Below, one piece after another: positions 24,233 through 36,600 of a stretch of 64,000 bases of DNA. The notes beneath the pieces were generated by a model. The model saw only the letters and a list, made by a program, of their open reading frames with translations, made no database searches and was not told the DNA's origin. This stretch comes from Termitomyces sp. T153 (lineage: Eukaryota > Basidiomycota > Agaricomycetes > Agaricales > Lyophyllaceae), in NCBI GenBank assembly GCA_018296165.2, contig JACKQL020000037.1, forward strand, positions 451,448 through 515,447. The letters are read 5' to 3'. Made by a program: the position numbers and the translations under genes. How positions within the stretch are numbered: position 1 is the first letter of the stretch; the number at the start of each line of letters is the position of its first letter.

Positions 24233-24335
24233 TGGACACACACGGAATTTAACCGAAACCGGGCACCAACCGCATTTCTTATTTCAACACGGACAATGTG
24301 AAGCGAGTGTGGTAACCAACCTAGTTGTTGGTTGC
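24233..24335 (-). pseudogene. Decayed tRNA-Ala-like gene
   Basis: The reverse complement resembles the intron-containing tRNA-Ala genes at 31437 and 36953: the 3' end GTGTGTCCA, a T-arm-like GTGCCCGG, an anticodon stem with an inserted intron and a D-arm-like GTTGGTTACCAC. The T-arm has an insertion, and the 5' acceptor strand no longer pairs. Position and orientation relative to tRNA-Ile match the other two loci. Confidence 0.6.
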
Positions 24336-25388
24336 AATGCACTGCTGCCACCAGAGTTCAGGACAACGAGGGATCCCCACAAGAGTGTTATTGGCAATGG
24401 TTTAGGCCCTCTAACTCATCTTATGTTAATACCGTATGCCAATTCAATGCTTGTAAGTCAAGGACATAATGAGCTCAAGTGCAGCCCTCAATTCCATGTT
24501 CTCTGATTTTCAAGTGACGTATGTAAAGCCATGTGTCCGTCCCTTAACAATGAAACATTGATCTGACACTGGAGATCCCCCCGCAAGTACGAATATCTTC
24601 CTCATTTCAATTTACTTACTGCAGCTCTGGAAAGGATCACGAGTAAAGTAAATGTCGTCAATCACGATGGGCAAAATACATACATAGCCCTTTACAGAAC
24701 CAAGGAAATTTCGGAGGTCTCTGTAACCCTGTTCTACAGTAAGCACCGTCATGTGTCCTGGGGTTTGTCGGTCAGAAAGTATCCTACGGTACGTGTGATG
24801 ACCCAACAACCGTCTACGTATACGCATCACAATCACACAACGAGGAATCAGAGATGTACATGTCATCCACAAGTCAATCGTGTGTCTGGGACAATTTGAG
24901 AACCAAAAATCAACTTCAACTTCAGATTTCAACAAATTGATTGGACTTGTTTCCATACAGATAATGTGAAGGGGGCGTCTGCCCTATGTGTCCTAGAATT
25001 AGTAGTAGTACTAATTATTACCTTTCTACTTTCGATCCTTATCCTTGTTTGCGATCCACCGCTCCCACTCGCATAGATTTTATTTTATTTTTTTCATTCT
25101 GAGCGGGGATGCGAATGAATACTTTTTTGATTACTACGAAGTTCGGCTGGCTATTCATGTCAGTTGCTAATAGCGATCGCTATTTAGTAAATATTTGTCC
25201 TCCTTCCCAATAGAGACAGAATTGAAGCTCCGCCCGGCACCCGTATGTTTCAAATCATTGACGCGTCTACTACCATATGCCACTGTCGCGTGCTGAACCT
25301 TTGGATTGAAGAACTAGCTGTGTCTCTCTCTGTGCTTGTCTTCCTAGACTAGGCTCCTTAATATACTTGCTTCTTCATTATCTTTTTT
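24336..25388. other. Intergenic region
   Basis: No recognised gene. A minus-strand open frame at 24612-24956 (114 codons) shows no family features and is probably chance. TAGCGATCGCTA near 25172 is a perfect palindrome. Confidence 0.4.
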
Positions 25389-28300
25389 ATGTCTGAAAAC
25401 AAGTTTACCTTTGAGTTCGTGCACTTTTCACCTGCTGTTGAAGAGCATGAGCACTCGAGTTCTCTGCCTGCTAAGCGAAAGCTTGGGAGACCTGTGGGCT
25501 CTAAAAACATGAAAAAACGATGTATTGAAGATGAACAGGATGATACCAAAAAGCGTGGACCTGGAAGGCCTCGAGGCTCTGGGCCAAAGCAGCGTGCTCA
25601 GGCCAAAGCAACTGCTCTTTCACAAAGTAGAAATATAGCTTGGATACCGGGGGTACCTTTGGTAAGTTTTTTACCTTTAATTTGCAATGAAACACGCTCT
25701 CACTTTAAACAGAAAATACCTGGTACAATTCGGAACCAAGTATCATCCCAGGACACAGATAATACTGTATCGATTTCGGATTCTCTTACATCAGATCAAT
25801 TTATTACTTCTTCAGATGAAGTACCTCCCTTGAACGATGGCCGATCTGCCATTAATCGCGTTCGAGACCATGTTGATGCAGATGCAGAGCTTCAGACCAT
25901 CCCGCTTCATAATTTACCTGCAGATTTGCCAAATGACAGCATTCACACCATCACTGATGATGTTGAGGATAGTGGGAACCTGCGTTCCTTTGCTTCGGAA
26001 GGCCTGGGACCTGATGAAATTGAAGGTGATGATGACGAGGCTGAGAATGGCATAAATAGTAATGGTGACTCCAAGAATTGGCGACAACCACATCCATCAT
26101 GGTTCCAGAAAATATTCCAGAGTATTATCGAAGAGCTAACTAAGGATCGTAATGGATTGTCGGGTCGCTCACGTCACTATACTGCTGGTATATTCTGGCT
26201 CCCTTGCCAAGCAGTATGGTTCCACCTCAGTAAGCAAAATCTCAGGCCAACCGATACTTTTCTTCCGAAGTTCTTTTACTGGGACCCACTGGACCTTCTA
26301 AAGGAGTCAGGGATACCATGCCCTACCTGTGGCCATGCTCTCACACGTCATGGCTTTGTTGATCGCCCTCGCCGAGTAGTTGACATTGACACATGTTTCT
26401 GGTTGATCGGGGCCCTGTATCGCTGTCGAATGAATAGTATGGGTGGGTGTGGGAAGATATTCCGAAGCTGGGATTTCCGTATACTGGACAAGTTACCTCG
26501 CCCACTTGCTGCCGAATTTCCTGCAAAGCTGACCTGGCGCAGTGCTCTGTCATGGAGAGCATTTGGAATTCTTCGTTCATGCATCCAACATGGCATGGGA
26601 GCCAGTGAAGTGGCTGAAATGTTCCGAATGCAGCATCTTCAACGCTATGATGAAATTAGACTGCAGTACCTCCACACTAAGGCTGCTCACATCCACCTCC
26701 CCCATCAACATTATGAACCATTCCTTTCATTTGAAGACCAGTCTGATAACGGCTTTCATGGATTCACACCAAGTGGCCAATGGCTCCGAGATGTCTACGA
26801 TGATGTCATGGAAGGCCATCGTGACACCCTAAACCAACATACTGCTATGCTTCCTGGACGTGTATGTGCAATTGATCATAGTCACAAGGTACTACAACTC
26901 TACTGTTTTGAGATATGTCAATTAAATCATGTTTTAGATTGCGAAACATGTTTTCAAAGTCAACGGTGTTTCTATATTCACTGCTCTCTTAACAGTAACA
27001 AATGAAAATGGTGAAATTTGTGTCTGTCTTTTTGTCGCAACAAAGTCACATTCTCAATATGCTGAGGTACTTCGAAATATGTCACGAGATTTGACTCTCT
27101 ACGGACACTCTCAGCCTGAGCTATTCTACACCGATAATATGCAAGATAAAGGCATGCTCGAGCACATTTTTACATCATTACTGGATAAAGTCACTCCGAT
27201 CGAAAAGTATTCACACCTTCCAAATTTCTCCCTTCCTCATTCATGTACACCACAAATCTTAAACTCAGCATCGGAAATCAACAATGCCATTCGTGGCATC
27301 CTTAATGACCTTCCTACACCATCCGAGTCACAATTAGGAGGAAAGATAGTTGTTGGATTTGATTCAGAGTGGAATATGGATACATCACCGTCAGGACACA
27401 TTGTTGGGCATGGTCCACCTGCAGTAGTGCAGATTGCCTATAAGAATCAGGTCTTCATCCTCCAGGTATAGTGTTTTTTCAAGGTTATTCATTGTACTGA
27501 GCTTACTTTGACCATAGATTGGAGAAATGCTCTCTCGAAAGAAATTGCCATATGAGTTGCTCAACTTTCTAAAAGATCACCGAGTGATAAAAGCAGGCTG
27601 ACTGGTAAATGGGGATCTCCATCAGCTTGCCATTGCAGCAGGAGAAGATCTGGACACATTCCAAGGTGGACTTGATCTTGCCTCGTTTGCTAAGCAACGA
27701 CTCCTCATTACTAATGCTCGCATATCTCTTGCGGAATTGACTGCAGTCATCCTAGGAAAATGTCTTTCTAAGAATCAGACAGAACATATCTCGAGCAACT
27801 GGAGTGACCAAGAACTGACAGCTGATCAGACTCAGTATGCTGCATGCGATGCTTATGCATGCCTATGTCTATTCCACAAGATATCCGAGTCTCCAGAGCC
27901 AACACCACTATCCCTCACATCAAAACTAACAGAATCAATTGGACAACCTGTTCTCATCATGACAACTGATAACAAAAAGATTGCAGCACGCGGCACCATT
28001 TCAAAGGCAATTATCCATTCCTCATTTGACAATATCAACTTCACACCTACACGAATTGTTGTTTCTGTACACGAGGTTAATATACCTGCCACCATCATGA
28101 CTCAACATCGACGACAGCCACTATCAAGTATGGGATCTGTCCCATTTGATGTGGTAGTGCACCGCTCACATATCTGGACACTTGATACTGTTTCAGAACA
28201 TGACTCCCAGGCCCTCATTCAATCAATCTCAGCATCGCTTCCTCATTCATTGCCACTTATGGGTAATTCTACAGTAAATTCTCAAGATTCAGATTCATTT

Positions 28301-30379
28301 CAAGTCAATCCAGACTTTTTGGACCCCATGGCCAGTGAAACTAGTCCCAGTGATGACACAGCACCGATTGGTGAATTACTGAGCAGTAACTCAGACTTGG
28401 ACAGTACTAATCACACATCTAAGCCATCTCTCAATAACTCACAAATCTCTGAAAGCAGAGATCCTCATAGTGTCAATCTTGGTTCTGAAACTTTGGGACC
28501 ACGTAATCTGGAATCCAATTCCTTCATCCGTAGCAGAGTTCTGAAAGATGTATTTCATGTTTTCAATATGCTGTATATCTCACGGACTCATGGACTTCGT
28601 GTTGCCTTTGCTCAAACTCTATGTGATGCACTGTTTGTACCTCATCCAGATGACAAGGCACACATCGAGTCATGGTTGAGAATGCAGGACCTTTCTTGGG
28701 ATGACATGCTACGGTTTAATCCAACTTGGTTATGGCGGCGATGCAGGTGCACTATTCCTCCACCTGAAATCCTTTTTCCATTGGTTCATGATGTCTTCAT
28801 GACTTGGGGTGCTCTCAAAGATGTAAGGACACAACTTCCATTGTTCAATGACAGTGCATGGAAGACTGCTAAAAACATACTTGAGCTAATTCGAAATGGA
28901 TTCATTTCTGACCCGCCAGGTATTCCACTATATTACATCATTGGTCTTGACATGAATGGACTGCCCATTTATCGTTGCATTTGGGGCACTAATTCAGTCA
29001 AAGGAGGTGTACACACACACCTGTGTACAATGCTTCCATCTTGTGGTGCCTCTGTTCATCATATGGTGACTTGTCTCCTGGATTTCATTCTTCGTCACAA
29101 TCTCTTAGTGAGTGCATTGTGTCACTGGTATTGAGCTAACTCACACATATTGCAGGTGGGAACATTCAACACAACTGGCAAAAAATATATCGGCCATGAT
29201 TCAATTTGGCTTCTTAATGAGATCCAGGAACTTGAAATCACACTTACAACAGCTCATCCTTCGACATCACCATTAGAGTTGTCATTTGTCAATGGGAACC
29301 TGTATCAGCAGACAACTGAAGCAACCTGTATCAGCAGACAACTGAAGCAATGGGAATAATGTCAATTCCAACATCACTTCGAGTTGAGGCTGGAATGCTT
29401 GAGTTTGTCAAAAGCACTGATGCAGCACAAAAACAGGCCTACCTGGCAAAGATGCAGGGTACATGAAGACCGATACTTCCTATCAACACTGTTGCTGAGT
29501 GAAAATTATTCAATTGGCTGATGCGAGAATGTGATGATTTTTGTTCTTCAACAACATCAATTAAACTATCAGCAGTTAAAATCTGGAATCGCTATGCTGA
29601 GGCTGAAGATGATATCTACTACAAGGTGAGTTTTTATGTATGTACATCACAACTTAACTAACAAGGCCTCAGCTCGAAGAACACCTTACCTCACATTTCA
29701 AAGGTAATTGGAAAGATGTCACAAATTCAATTCAATCTGTGTGCCAGGCATTGGCATCTATCAATCCACTTCAGAAGCGCCTTCATAACCCAGGACGATC
29801 GAAAGAAATTGTCAATGTTCCTGCTGCGACAATGTCTGTTCATTCTGTGACACAAGGCTTTCAGTGCCTACAACTGTCTGAAAGCAGCATGTAAGTTTGT
29901 ATTTTAATTTCATTGTTGAATATTCTAATGTTTCAATTTGTCCTAGTAGCCGCACTCCAACAACTGATATGCAGCTATCACAACCACCCGAGACTCCATC
30001 AAGTTTAAGTGAGTCAAACACAGTCATAGCACTACACAATTTCGCATCAGCAAATCGCATGAGTATCAACACTGCCGAAGCAACAGTTACCTTGAGTAGA
30101 CAACAGGTCAAAGAATCTTTACCGGAACAATCAACTCAAAACCCAGATCAAAAATCAAGAGGATGTCCATGGTGCAAAGGCGAGGATTGCAATGGAAGGC
30201 AAGCATGGTATCGGTGCCAGCACAAATGCCAGGACTGTCAAACCCTCAGTGTTGCTGATTGTGTAGGTCGAAGCTCGGCAGCACTACACAAACGTCGGTG
30301 TGTTCCTGCATCAGATATCAGGCTCACAAATGCAGCAAAGAAGGTGATAGATGCAATAACACAAAGTAATCGGTTTTAG
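25389..30379 (+). pseudogene. Transposase-like protein fused to a 3'-5' exonuclease domain, decayed
   Basis: Reconstructed exons: 25389-25661, 25713-26888, 26938-27465, 27518-29107, then 29156 onward and smaller exons to 30379. Two AT-hooks (GRPVGSK, RGPGRPRGSG) open the protein. A large domain follows with a zinc-binding pair (CPTCGH) and an RNase H/DDE-like core (AIDHSHK, then FYTDN after the second intron). This layout recalls multicopy agaricomycete proteins annotated with DUF6729. A WRN/RNase D-type exonuclease comes next: GFDSEWN, 'NGDLHQLAIA' and 'YAACDAYACL', the DEDDy pattern. The C-terminus is Cys-rich (CPWCKGEDC). Breaks: TGA at 27599-27601 where Trp is expected, a 26-bp tandem duplication at about 29300-29351 shifting the frame, and further TGA codons near 29465 and 29501. 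I infer a dead mobile-element or domesticated gene; clear terminal repeats were not found. Confidence 0.7.
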
Positions 30380-30998
30380 CTACATATGGACATTTTCTTC
30401 TGATATGCATAGTCATTCTCATGTATGTTATGCAAAGAAAACTTATCTTCTTGTCACCCATCCTCCATTAACCTCAACAAATTCTTTCGTCCATTGATTC
30501 CTTCAACCAAAGGTCTGAAATCAAGCAGACTCAAACCAAGAACCCGTAGTGGGTGGAGTAGGAGCAAGAAGATAGCGGAGTATGCAGAAACATGTGGTAG
30601 GAGTCCTAAGTTGACCCAAGTGCATTATTGATGTAGGTGTCACCCTAATTTGTCAATTTAGAGTCGCTATTTGCTAAATGACAGCTGGCAGCTGTTGTCG
30701 AAGCTGTTGTCGACCGGCAGAATCCGTAAGATAGTGACCTAAAAGGGACTTTGAACTGATTTGGACATTATAGCAGACATCTCAAGATAGATCATATTCC
30801 AGCACACCGCTGACATATTGTTCCACAGCTGAATCAAGGAGTAACAGAGAGGTGAATTCAAATCTCCCCTCTCTCTTTTTTCTTTTTTCCCTTTTTGGAA
30901 TTGAATTAATTATTTTTATTTATGCCACTGACACCAGTACTGAGCCCGAAGTTCAAGATCCTCCCTCGCAGATTACTAAAATTAGATTATTTGATACT
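30380..30998. other. Intergenic region between the exonuclease pseudogene and tRNA-Ile
   Basis: 619 bp. 30650-30720 contains an imperfect CTGTTGTCGA duplication; otherwise nothing recognised. Confidence 0.4.
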
Positions 30999-31072
30999 GG
31001 CCGACTAGCTCAGTTGGTTAGAGCGTCGTGCTAATAACGCGAAGGTCTTGGGTTCGATCCCCACGTTGGCCA
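30999..31072 (+). tRNA. tRNA-Ile (AAT anticodon), copy 2
   Basis: Identical over 74 nt to 24082-24155, while the flanks are unrelated. A T8 run at about 31093 provides a Pol III terminator. Confidence 0.97.
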
Positions 31073-31436
31073 ATTGTGATTTCCTCTATGAGTTTTTTTT
31101 CTTTCAAAAAAAAAAAAGAACGACAACTACAACCACACGAATAAATGAATGAATGAATGGATGAATGGATGATGATGAATGACGATGGACCCGGAAACGA
31201 AGTAGAACTGGGCACCAGCGATGTTTATTATCTGAACACTACAGACGTCGATGCGCTGCTACACCAGACTCAGGGATCTGAATCGTCATTCATGTTCATT
31301 ACATACTTTTTTCTTTTTATGTACTTCTTATATACTCATTTTATCCAAGACGCCCCCGTTCCTTCTCAAGAACCAAACCAAACCAACCATAAAAAAACAT
31401 CCATCCATCCATCCGATTCATCAACTTTATTTTTAT
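31073..31436. other. Spacer between convergent tRNA genes, with simple repeats
   Basis: Contains an (ATGA)n/(ATGG)n-like microsatellite at about 31140-31180 and a (CATC)n run near 31400. Open frames here are low-complexity chance frames. Confidence 0.5.
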
Positions 31437-31533
31437 TGGACACACCCGGAATCGAACCGGGCACCACCCGCATCCTATGCTATTGTGTATATCCATGCGA
31501 AGCGGGTGTGATAACCAACTACACCATGTGCCC
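31437..31533 (-). tRNA. tRNA-Ala (CGC anticodon) with intron
   Basis: Minus-strand gene GGGCACA...TGTGTCCA, 97 nt with an intron of about 23 nt after position 37. The acceptor stem has the G3-U70 wobble pair that identifies alanine tRNAs. The anticodon stem is CCCGC/GCGGG with loop TTCGCA...T, so the anticodon is CGC. Box B is GGTTCGATTCC. A run of T on the minus strand (about 31391) can terminate transcription. Confidence 0.85.
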
Positions 31534-31832
31534 TGTGCCCTGTGCCCTGGTACTTGTTGGTTGTTGTGTGTCGAGTTGATCAGTAGAAGCGTAGATGTGT
31601 ACAAAGACTCGTTTTGGGTGTCCTCCCTGACGACAGGTCCATCGACGAGAATACATATTCATATTACGTATGGCGAAATATCGTTCCGCTCTTCCGAACG
31701 TCGATCGGACATTGCGTATGGACGCACGCACGTCGGAGGTCGGAAGTCGGACATCGGACATCGTAAATCGGATATCGAAACCAAAGAAACCAAAAAAGTT
31801 GTTACGGCCCAGCAACAACAACAACAACAACA
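31534..31832. other. Intergenic region upstream of GatA
   Basis: Contains four tandem GTGCCCT-like units next to the tRNA and a short (AAC)n run at about 31815. Likely holds the GatA promoter. Confidence 0.4.
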
Positions 31833-33543
31833 ATGAGGATATCGCCACGCAGTCTGTTCTCGGTGCTCGATAGCCAGACGTGTAGACGGCGTATAGAGAT
31901 GTATGATAAGGCTGTGAATGCGTTTGTGCGTGTTGCGCCTGTGCGTTCTCCTGATGGGGGGGCTGGGGATTCGAGGATTCGAGGGTGGCCGGTGGGGGTG
32001 AAGGAGAATATATGTACGAAGGATATGGGGACTGGGTGTTCGTCTTTGATTTTGAGGGGTGCGTGGATGGGGTGTTGGTGGTGCTGGTGCTTATTGTTAT
32101 TGTTATGTAGATTTTGAGCCGGGGTACGACGCGACTGTTGTTAGGCTCCTACGGGCACAGGGTGCGGATATCGTTGGAAAGACGAATTGTGATGAGTTTG
32201 GGATGGGGTGGGTGATGTGTATTATTGTGATGATGATTATGCTTACGACGGCTACAGATCGATGAATGTGTACTCTATACATGGACCCGTGCGGAATCCT
32301 TGCTTTATGCGTGCGGGAGAGGCGCCGCGTGTGGCGGGGGGGAGCTCGGGAGGGAGCGCGGCGGCTGTTGCGGCGGGGATGTGTAGAGTGTGAGTGTTGG
32401 CCGTGGGGCTGGCTGGGTGGGATTCTGATGTTCTGCAGAGCGCTGGGCACGGATACGGGTGGGTCGACGCGTCTGCCTGCGTCGTACTGCGGAGTGGTGG
32501 GTCTGAAGCCGTCGTATGGGCTTTTATCGAGGTTCGTTGAGGGTTGTTTGGATTGGGGGTTGCTGACGGCGAACGAACATGTAGATGGGGGGTGGTGTCG
32601 TTTGCGGATAGTTTGGATTGTGTGGGGATCTTTGGGGCGGATGTGGAGAGTGTGAGGGAGGTGTTTGGGGTGCTGGATGTGTATGATGCCAGGGATGCGA
32701 CGTCTGCGTCTGTGGAGAGGAGGGAGAGGGCGCAGGGGCGGTGGAGGAGGAGGGTGGAGGAGCTGGGGCTGGCTGGGGGGAGGCTGGATGGGGTGAGGGT
32801 GGGTGTGCCGCAGGTGAGGTGATTTGGATTCTTGTTCAGTGGGACTGAGGGCTGGCAGGAGTACTTTCCCAAGGAGATGACGGAGGATGTGGTGGGGCTG
32901 GTGAGGAGGGCGCTGAGGGGACTGAAGGAGCGCGGGGCAGAGATTGTGCCCGTGTCGCTGCCGAGTACAGAGTATGCGCTGAGTGCGTATTATGTGCTTG
33001 CGAGTGCAGAGGCGAGCAGCAATCTGGCGAGGTTCGACGGGGTGCAGTACGGTGTGTTTGTTCTGGACGCTATTGGCTCGAGTGCTGACATGGGCATGAG
33101 GGATGAATGTGCGCGCGCCACAGGGACTGGGTCTGACGGCGGGGCAGCGCTACGCGTACACGCGATCTGCAGGGTTTGGTGGAGAGGTGCAGCGGCGGAT
33201 TCTGCTGGGCACATACGCGCTGAGTGCGGGCAAGTTTGACAACTATTTCCTGCAGGCGCAGCGGGTGCGGGAGCTGGTGCGGCGAGACTTTGAACGTGTG
33301 TTTGGCGAGGTGGACGTGCTGGTGCATGGGTCGGCTGTGCGGACGGCGCCGGTGCTGGGCGAAAGGCCAGAGGGCGTCGAGGCGTACGTGCAGGATGTGC
33401 TGACGGTGCCGGCGTCGTTGGCCGGGCTGCCTGCGCTGAGTGTGGCAGTGGGCGAGGGAGAGCCTGTGGGAGTGAGTGTTGTGGGAGACTGGGGAGCAGA
33501 GGAGATGGTGTTTTTGGTGGGAGGCAGGGTATCCAAATTGTGA
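31833..33543 (+). CDS. HER2: Glutamyl-tRNA(Gln) amidotransferase subunit A, mitochondrial
   Basis: Seven exons (31833-32058, 32111-32207, 32258-32389, 32439-32531, 32585-32813, 32859-33051, 33101-33543) give 470 residues in phase. It is an amidase-signature enzyme. The catalytic Lys lies in GVKENICT (about residue 57), the cis-Ser in [15 protein letters not shown] (about 136) and the nucleophile Ser in [10 protein letters not shown] (about 160). [22 protein letters not shown] and '[11 protein letters not shown]' are typical of GatA rather than of general amidases. In mitochondria GatA releases ammonia from Gln and works with GatB (and GatF in yeast) to convert misacylated Glu-tRNA(Gln) to Gln-tRNA(Gln). 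The N-terminal targeting sequence is short but Arg/Ser-rich. Codon use is strongly G-rich, unlike neighbouring genes. The least certain junction is exon 6/7. Confidence 0.88.
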
Positions 33544-33629
33544 AAGTGAAATATGAAATGGCATTCCTACATTAATTGAAATCCAACATTTGATGCCATC
33601 AAAGTCGATCTTTTCTTCAACCACGTCGC

Positions 33630-36600
33630 ATGAACGTCGCCGACTTGCTGCAGGACTCTCCGTCCGACGATCTCCGCCGCCGCCCCCCGCCCGAGCCCGC
33701 CGCCCCCGCCGTCCCCGCCGCGCCCCCGTCCCCGCGCTGGCACCGCTCCTGGCACGCCTTCCCGCCCCCGCCGTTTGCCCCGCCCGACCCACGGCCTCCT
33801 CCGCCGCCGCCGACGACGACGACGACGACGACAACGACAACGACGCGCACGCACAGCCACCACCCCCGCCCACCGCCCGTCCCGTCCCCCGCCGTCCTCT
33901 ACCCGCCCCCGCCGCCCGTGCCGTCCTCCGCCCCCGCAACAGCCCCGCCCGTGTCGTCTCCCACCGCCCCCCACCGTCTGCCCCCGCCGTCCCCCGCAAT
34001 GGCCTCCCTGCAGACCGCTGCCTCTCCTGGTGGCAGTGCACCCGGTGTCTGGGGGCCGCCCTCGGCTTCTGGCGAGTCTGACTTGTCTTTTCTTTTTTCC
34101 TCTTTCTCTGACCGCCGTCCAGATGAAAACATGCCAAACCGCGTCTCCAGTCGCACTCCCACCCGTGTTCCTCCCGTGCCCCCCGTAGGCTCCAATCCTG
34201 CCTACTTTGACCGCAAACGGAGCATCGACCGCAGCACTCCACATCTCCACCACCCTCTCGGTCCACCCATCCTCAAGCCCCAGATGGTCGGTCCTGGTCT
34301 CCCACCCGTGCAGCACCGCCAGGAGCTTCCTATTCTTGCGCTGGCCCCGCCACATGTCCAGAAGCAGTATGGGACACAGAATAAGTTTCATACGCAGTTT
34401 GTGAGTACGTCCGCGGGTCCGGGGAGTAGGATTGCGTCGCCCGCGCCTGCGCCGAGGGAGGCGAGGGAGAGGGAGAGGGAACGTGAGCGCGAGCGCGAAC
34501 GAGAAAGAGAACGCGAACGAGAACGAGAACGCGAGCGAGAAACACAACGTGTAGAACCGCCCCCCAAACGCCCAAAAACACAAGACGAAATCGACCGCGA
34601 CATTGACCGCGCACCATGGTGGCCCGGCCATCCCAGCATCCCGCCCCCGCCGCCTCCGCCGCCTCCGCCTCCGCCCCCACCCGAGTACCCCGCCCCGTTC
34701 GGGTACGAACGCATGGGGTACGTCGCGCCGCCAGATGGAGAGGTGTATCATGAGGATCGACCTGCGGTGCCAGTGCCGGGTGGGGGGTGGGACTGGAGTG
34801 GGCAGGGTAGAGAGAGGCCGAGGCGCGCGGGAGGGTATGACCAGGGTGTGCAGGTGCAGATCCAGAGTGAGAGCGAAGAGGAAGTGAGAGCCAATGTGTG
34901 TGTGCATCTCGGGACGTTCATATGGCCGCGGGTGCCGTTTCCTTATTTCTTTGATATTGGAGTTGGCGCCGGATCTTGTGAGAAGGAAGACGTTGATGCG
35001 GGGGACGACGCGGAGACGAGGCCGTCGACGGGCGATGTGGTTAATGATAAGGAAAGTTCCAACGAGCAATCGCTGACGCCGAAACTCGCGACGACCGGCG
35101 TCGCTACTGACGCTCCTACCGTCGACACCGAGACGCGTCTCACGATCCTCATTCCCAACGCGCACATCCCGCGCACACGACCCGCCCGGCCCCTCCGGCT
35201 CTGGGGCGGCGGCACACCAGGTCGTCCGCCCCTCTCGCCTCCGTCCCCCGCCCCCGCCTCCCCATCCACATCCACATCCGCACCCGCACCCGCGCGCCGA
35301 CGCCGCCGCAGGATATACACGGACGACTCTGATATCTTTCTGTGTGCTGTGCATGCGGGGTGGGCGACGTGGAGCGGGGCTCGGAGGGCGAGGGCGGAGG
35401 GGAGGGATGCGAGGGTTGAGGTGAGGGTTGTTAGGTGTGTTGGGGGGCAGGGGGGGAGTGTGGGGAGAAGAGAGGAGGTTGTTGGGCGGTTTTTGGGCGG
35501 GTTTGGGGAGAGGTGGGTGGGTGGTGGGGAAGGGGGAGAAGAGGATGATGGGAGGGGGTTGGTTAGTGCGGGGTGGGGAGCTGGGCATGATGGGAGTGCG
35601 ATTGAGATTGTTGGGTTTCAGTTTGTAGAGGTGAGTGGTGGTGGTGGGTGGTGTTTGTTTGTTTTTTTTGGCTGATTTTTTTTTGGTAAGAAGGGAAAGT
35701 CGACGGCGCTGAGGGGGCTTAGGAGCCGGAAACAGCGGTTGGCAGAGTATTATGAGCGGCGGGCGCATGTTGTTGGGCTGCCGACGACGGTTGCTGAGCG
35801 GGAACGTGAACGCGAGCGTTCGCGCGTGGGTGGACGTAAACGGCGCAGAGGATGGGATTGGCCTGTGTATCAGCATAGACGGGTGCCTAGCGCGACCGTG
35901 CTAGATACGGTTGTGGAGGTGGACCTTAATGAGGCGACGTACCACCCTGATCCGGAGGAGGATGCGCAGATGAGTGTGCAGACCGTGACGTTTGGTGTTG
36001 GGCCTGCTGGTGATATTCAAGCCGGGTGAGTCCCAGAAGCGTTGAGAGATCATCATCATCATCATCATCATACTGAACGATGTATGTAGATTCAAATTTG
36101 AGGCAGACGTTCTACGAGACGTGTTGTTCCCCCCGGCTGTGTCTTCATCTTCATTCGTGCATCCCCCGCCTCGGAAGAAGCGGAAGATTGATGCACGGGC
36201 TGTAGATCCGGCGCTGAATATCGACGCTTTGCTGCCCCCTGTGCGGTCTGTGATTCTCGAGACGGCAAAGGAGAGGTATCTCCTCTCGCCGTGTATCGGC
36301 ACGCTGTTTGTGGAGTATGATGTGTCGTTGGTGCTGGATGCGGAGGTTGATGAGGAGGTGGGGGTGCTGGAGGGTGCGTCTGCGGCTGCGTCTGCGGCTG
36401 CGTCTGCGGCTGTGGTGAGGGATACGGATATGGCACGGACAGCAGTGTTGAAGGATGTTGTGATACCACCGCCTTTGTCGCCCGGCGAGATTCGTGATGA
36501 GGCGAGTGAAGAGATGATGTCTGGGTTAATGGCGGATAATGACGACGATGGGGGTGGGGGTGGGGGTGTGAATGAGAAGACGCTTCTCTTGCCGGAGGTG

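Noticed and set aside
24612..24956. 114-codon minus-strand open frame
   Set aside because: No recognisable motif, no upstream or downstream exon support, in an otherwise featureless intergenic stretch.
25158..30690. Possible terminal inverted repeats of the transposase-exonuclease element (GTCAGTTGCTAATAGCGA left, TCGCTATTTGCTAAATGAC right)
   Set aside because: Only about 14 of 20 positions agree, with a gap. No target duplication flanks them, so the ends cannot be called.
24082..31072. Two identical tRNA-Ile genes as direct repeats bounding a mobile segment
   Set aside because: Identity stops exactly at the tRNA ends; flanks are unrelated and no duplication signature brackets the interval.
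31140..31180. Small open frames between the convergent tRNA genes
   Set aside because: They are built from an (ATGA)n/(ATGG)n microsatellite and tRNA sequence.
34072..34125. Possible GC-AG mini-intron in RXT3
   Set aside because: The acceptor side looks good (pyrimidine tract, CCAG) but the donor is weak and read-through is in frame. Left as exon pending transcripts.
33567..35876. 769-codon open frame on the minus strand
   Set aside because: It lies antisense to the RXT3 exon and the 3' GatA flank. It consists of low-complexity Arg/Gly/Pro strings produced by the GC-rich repeats and has no domain.
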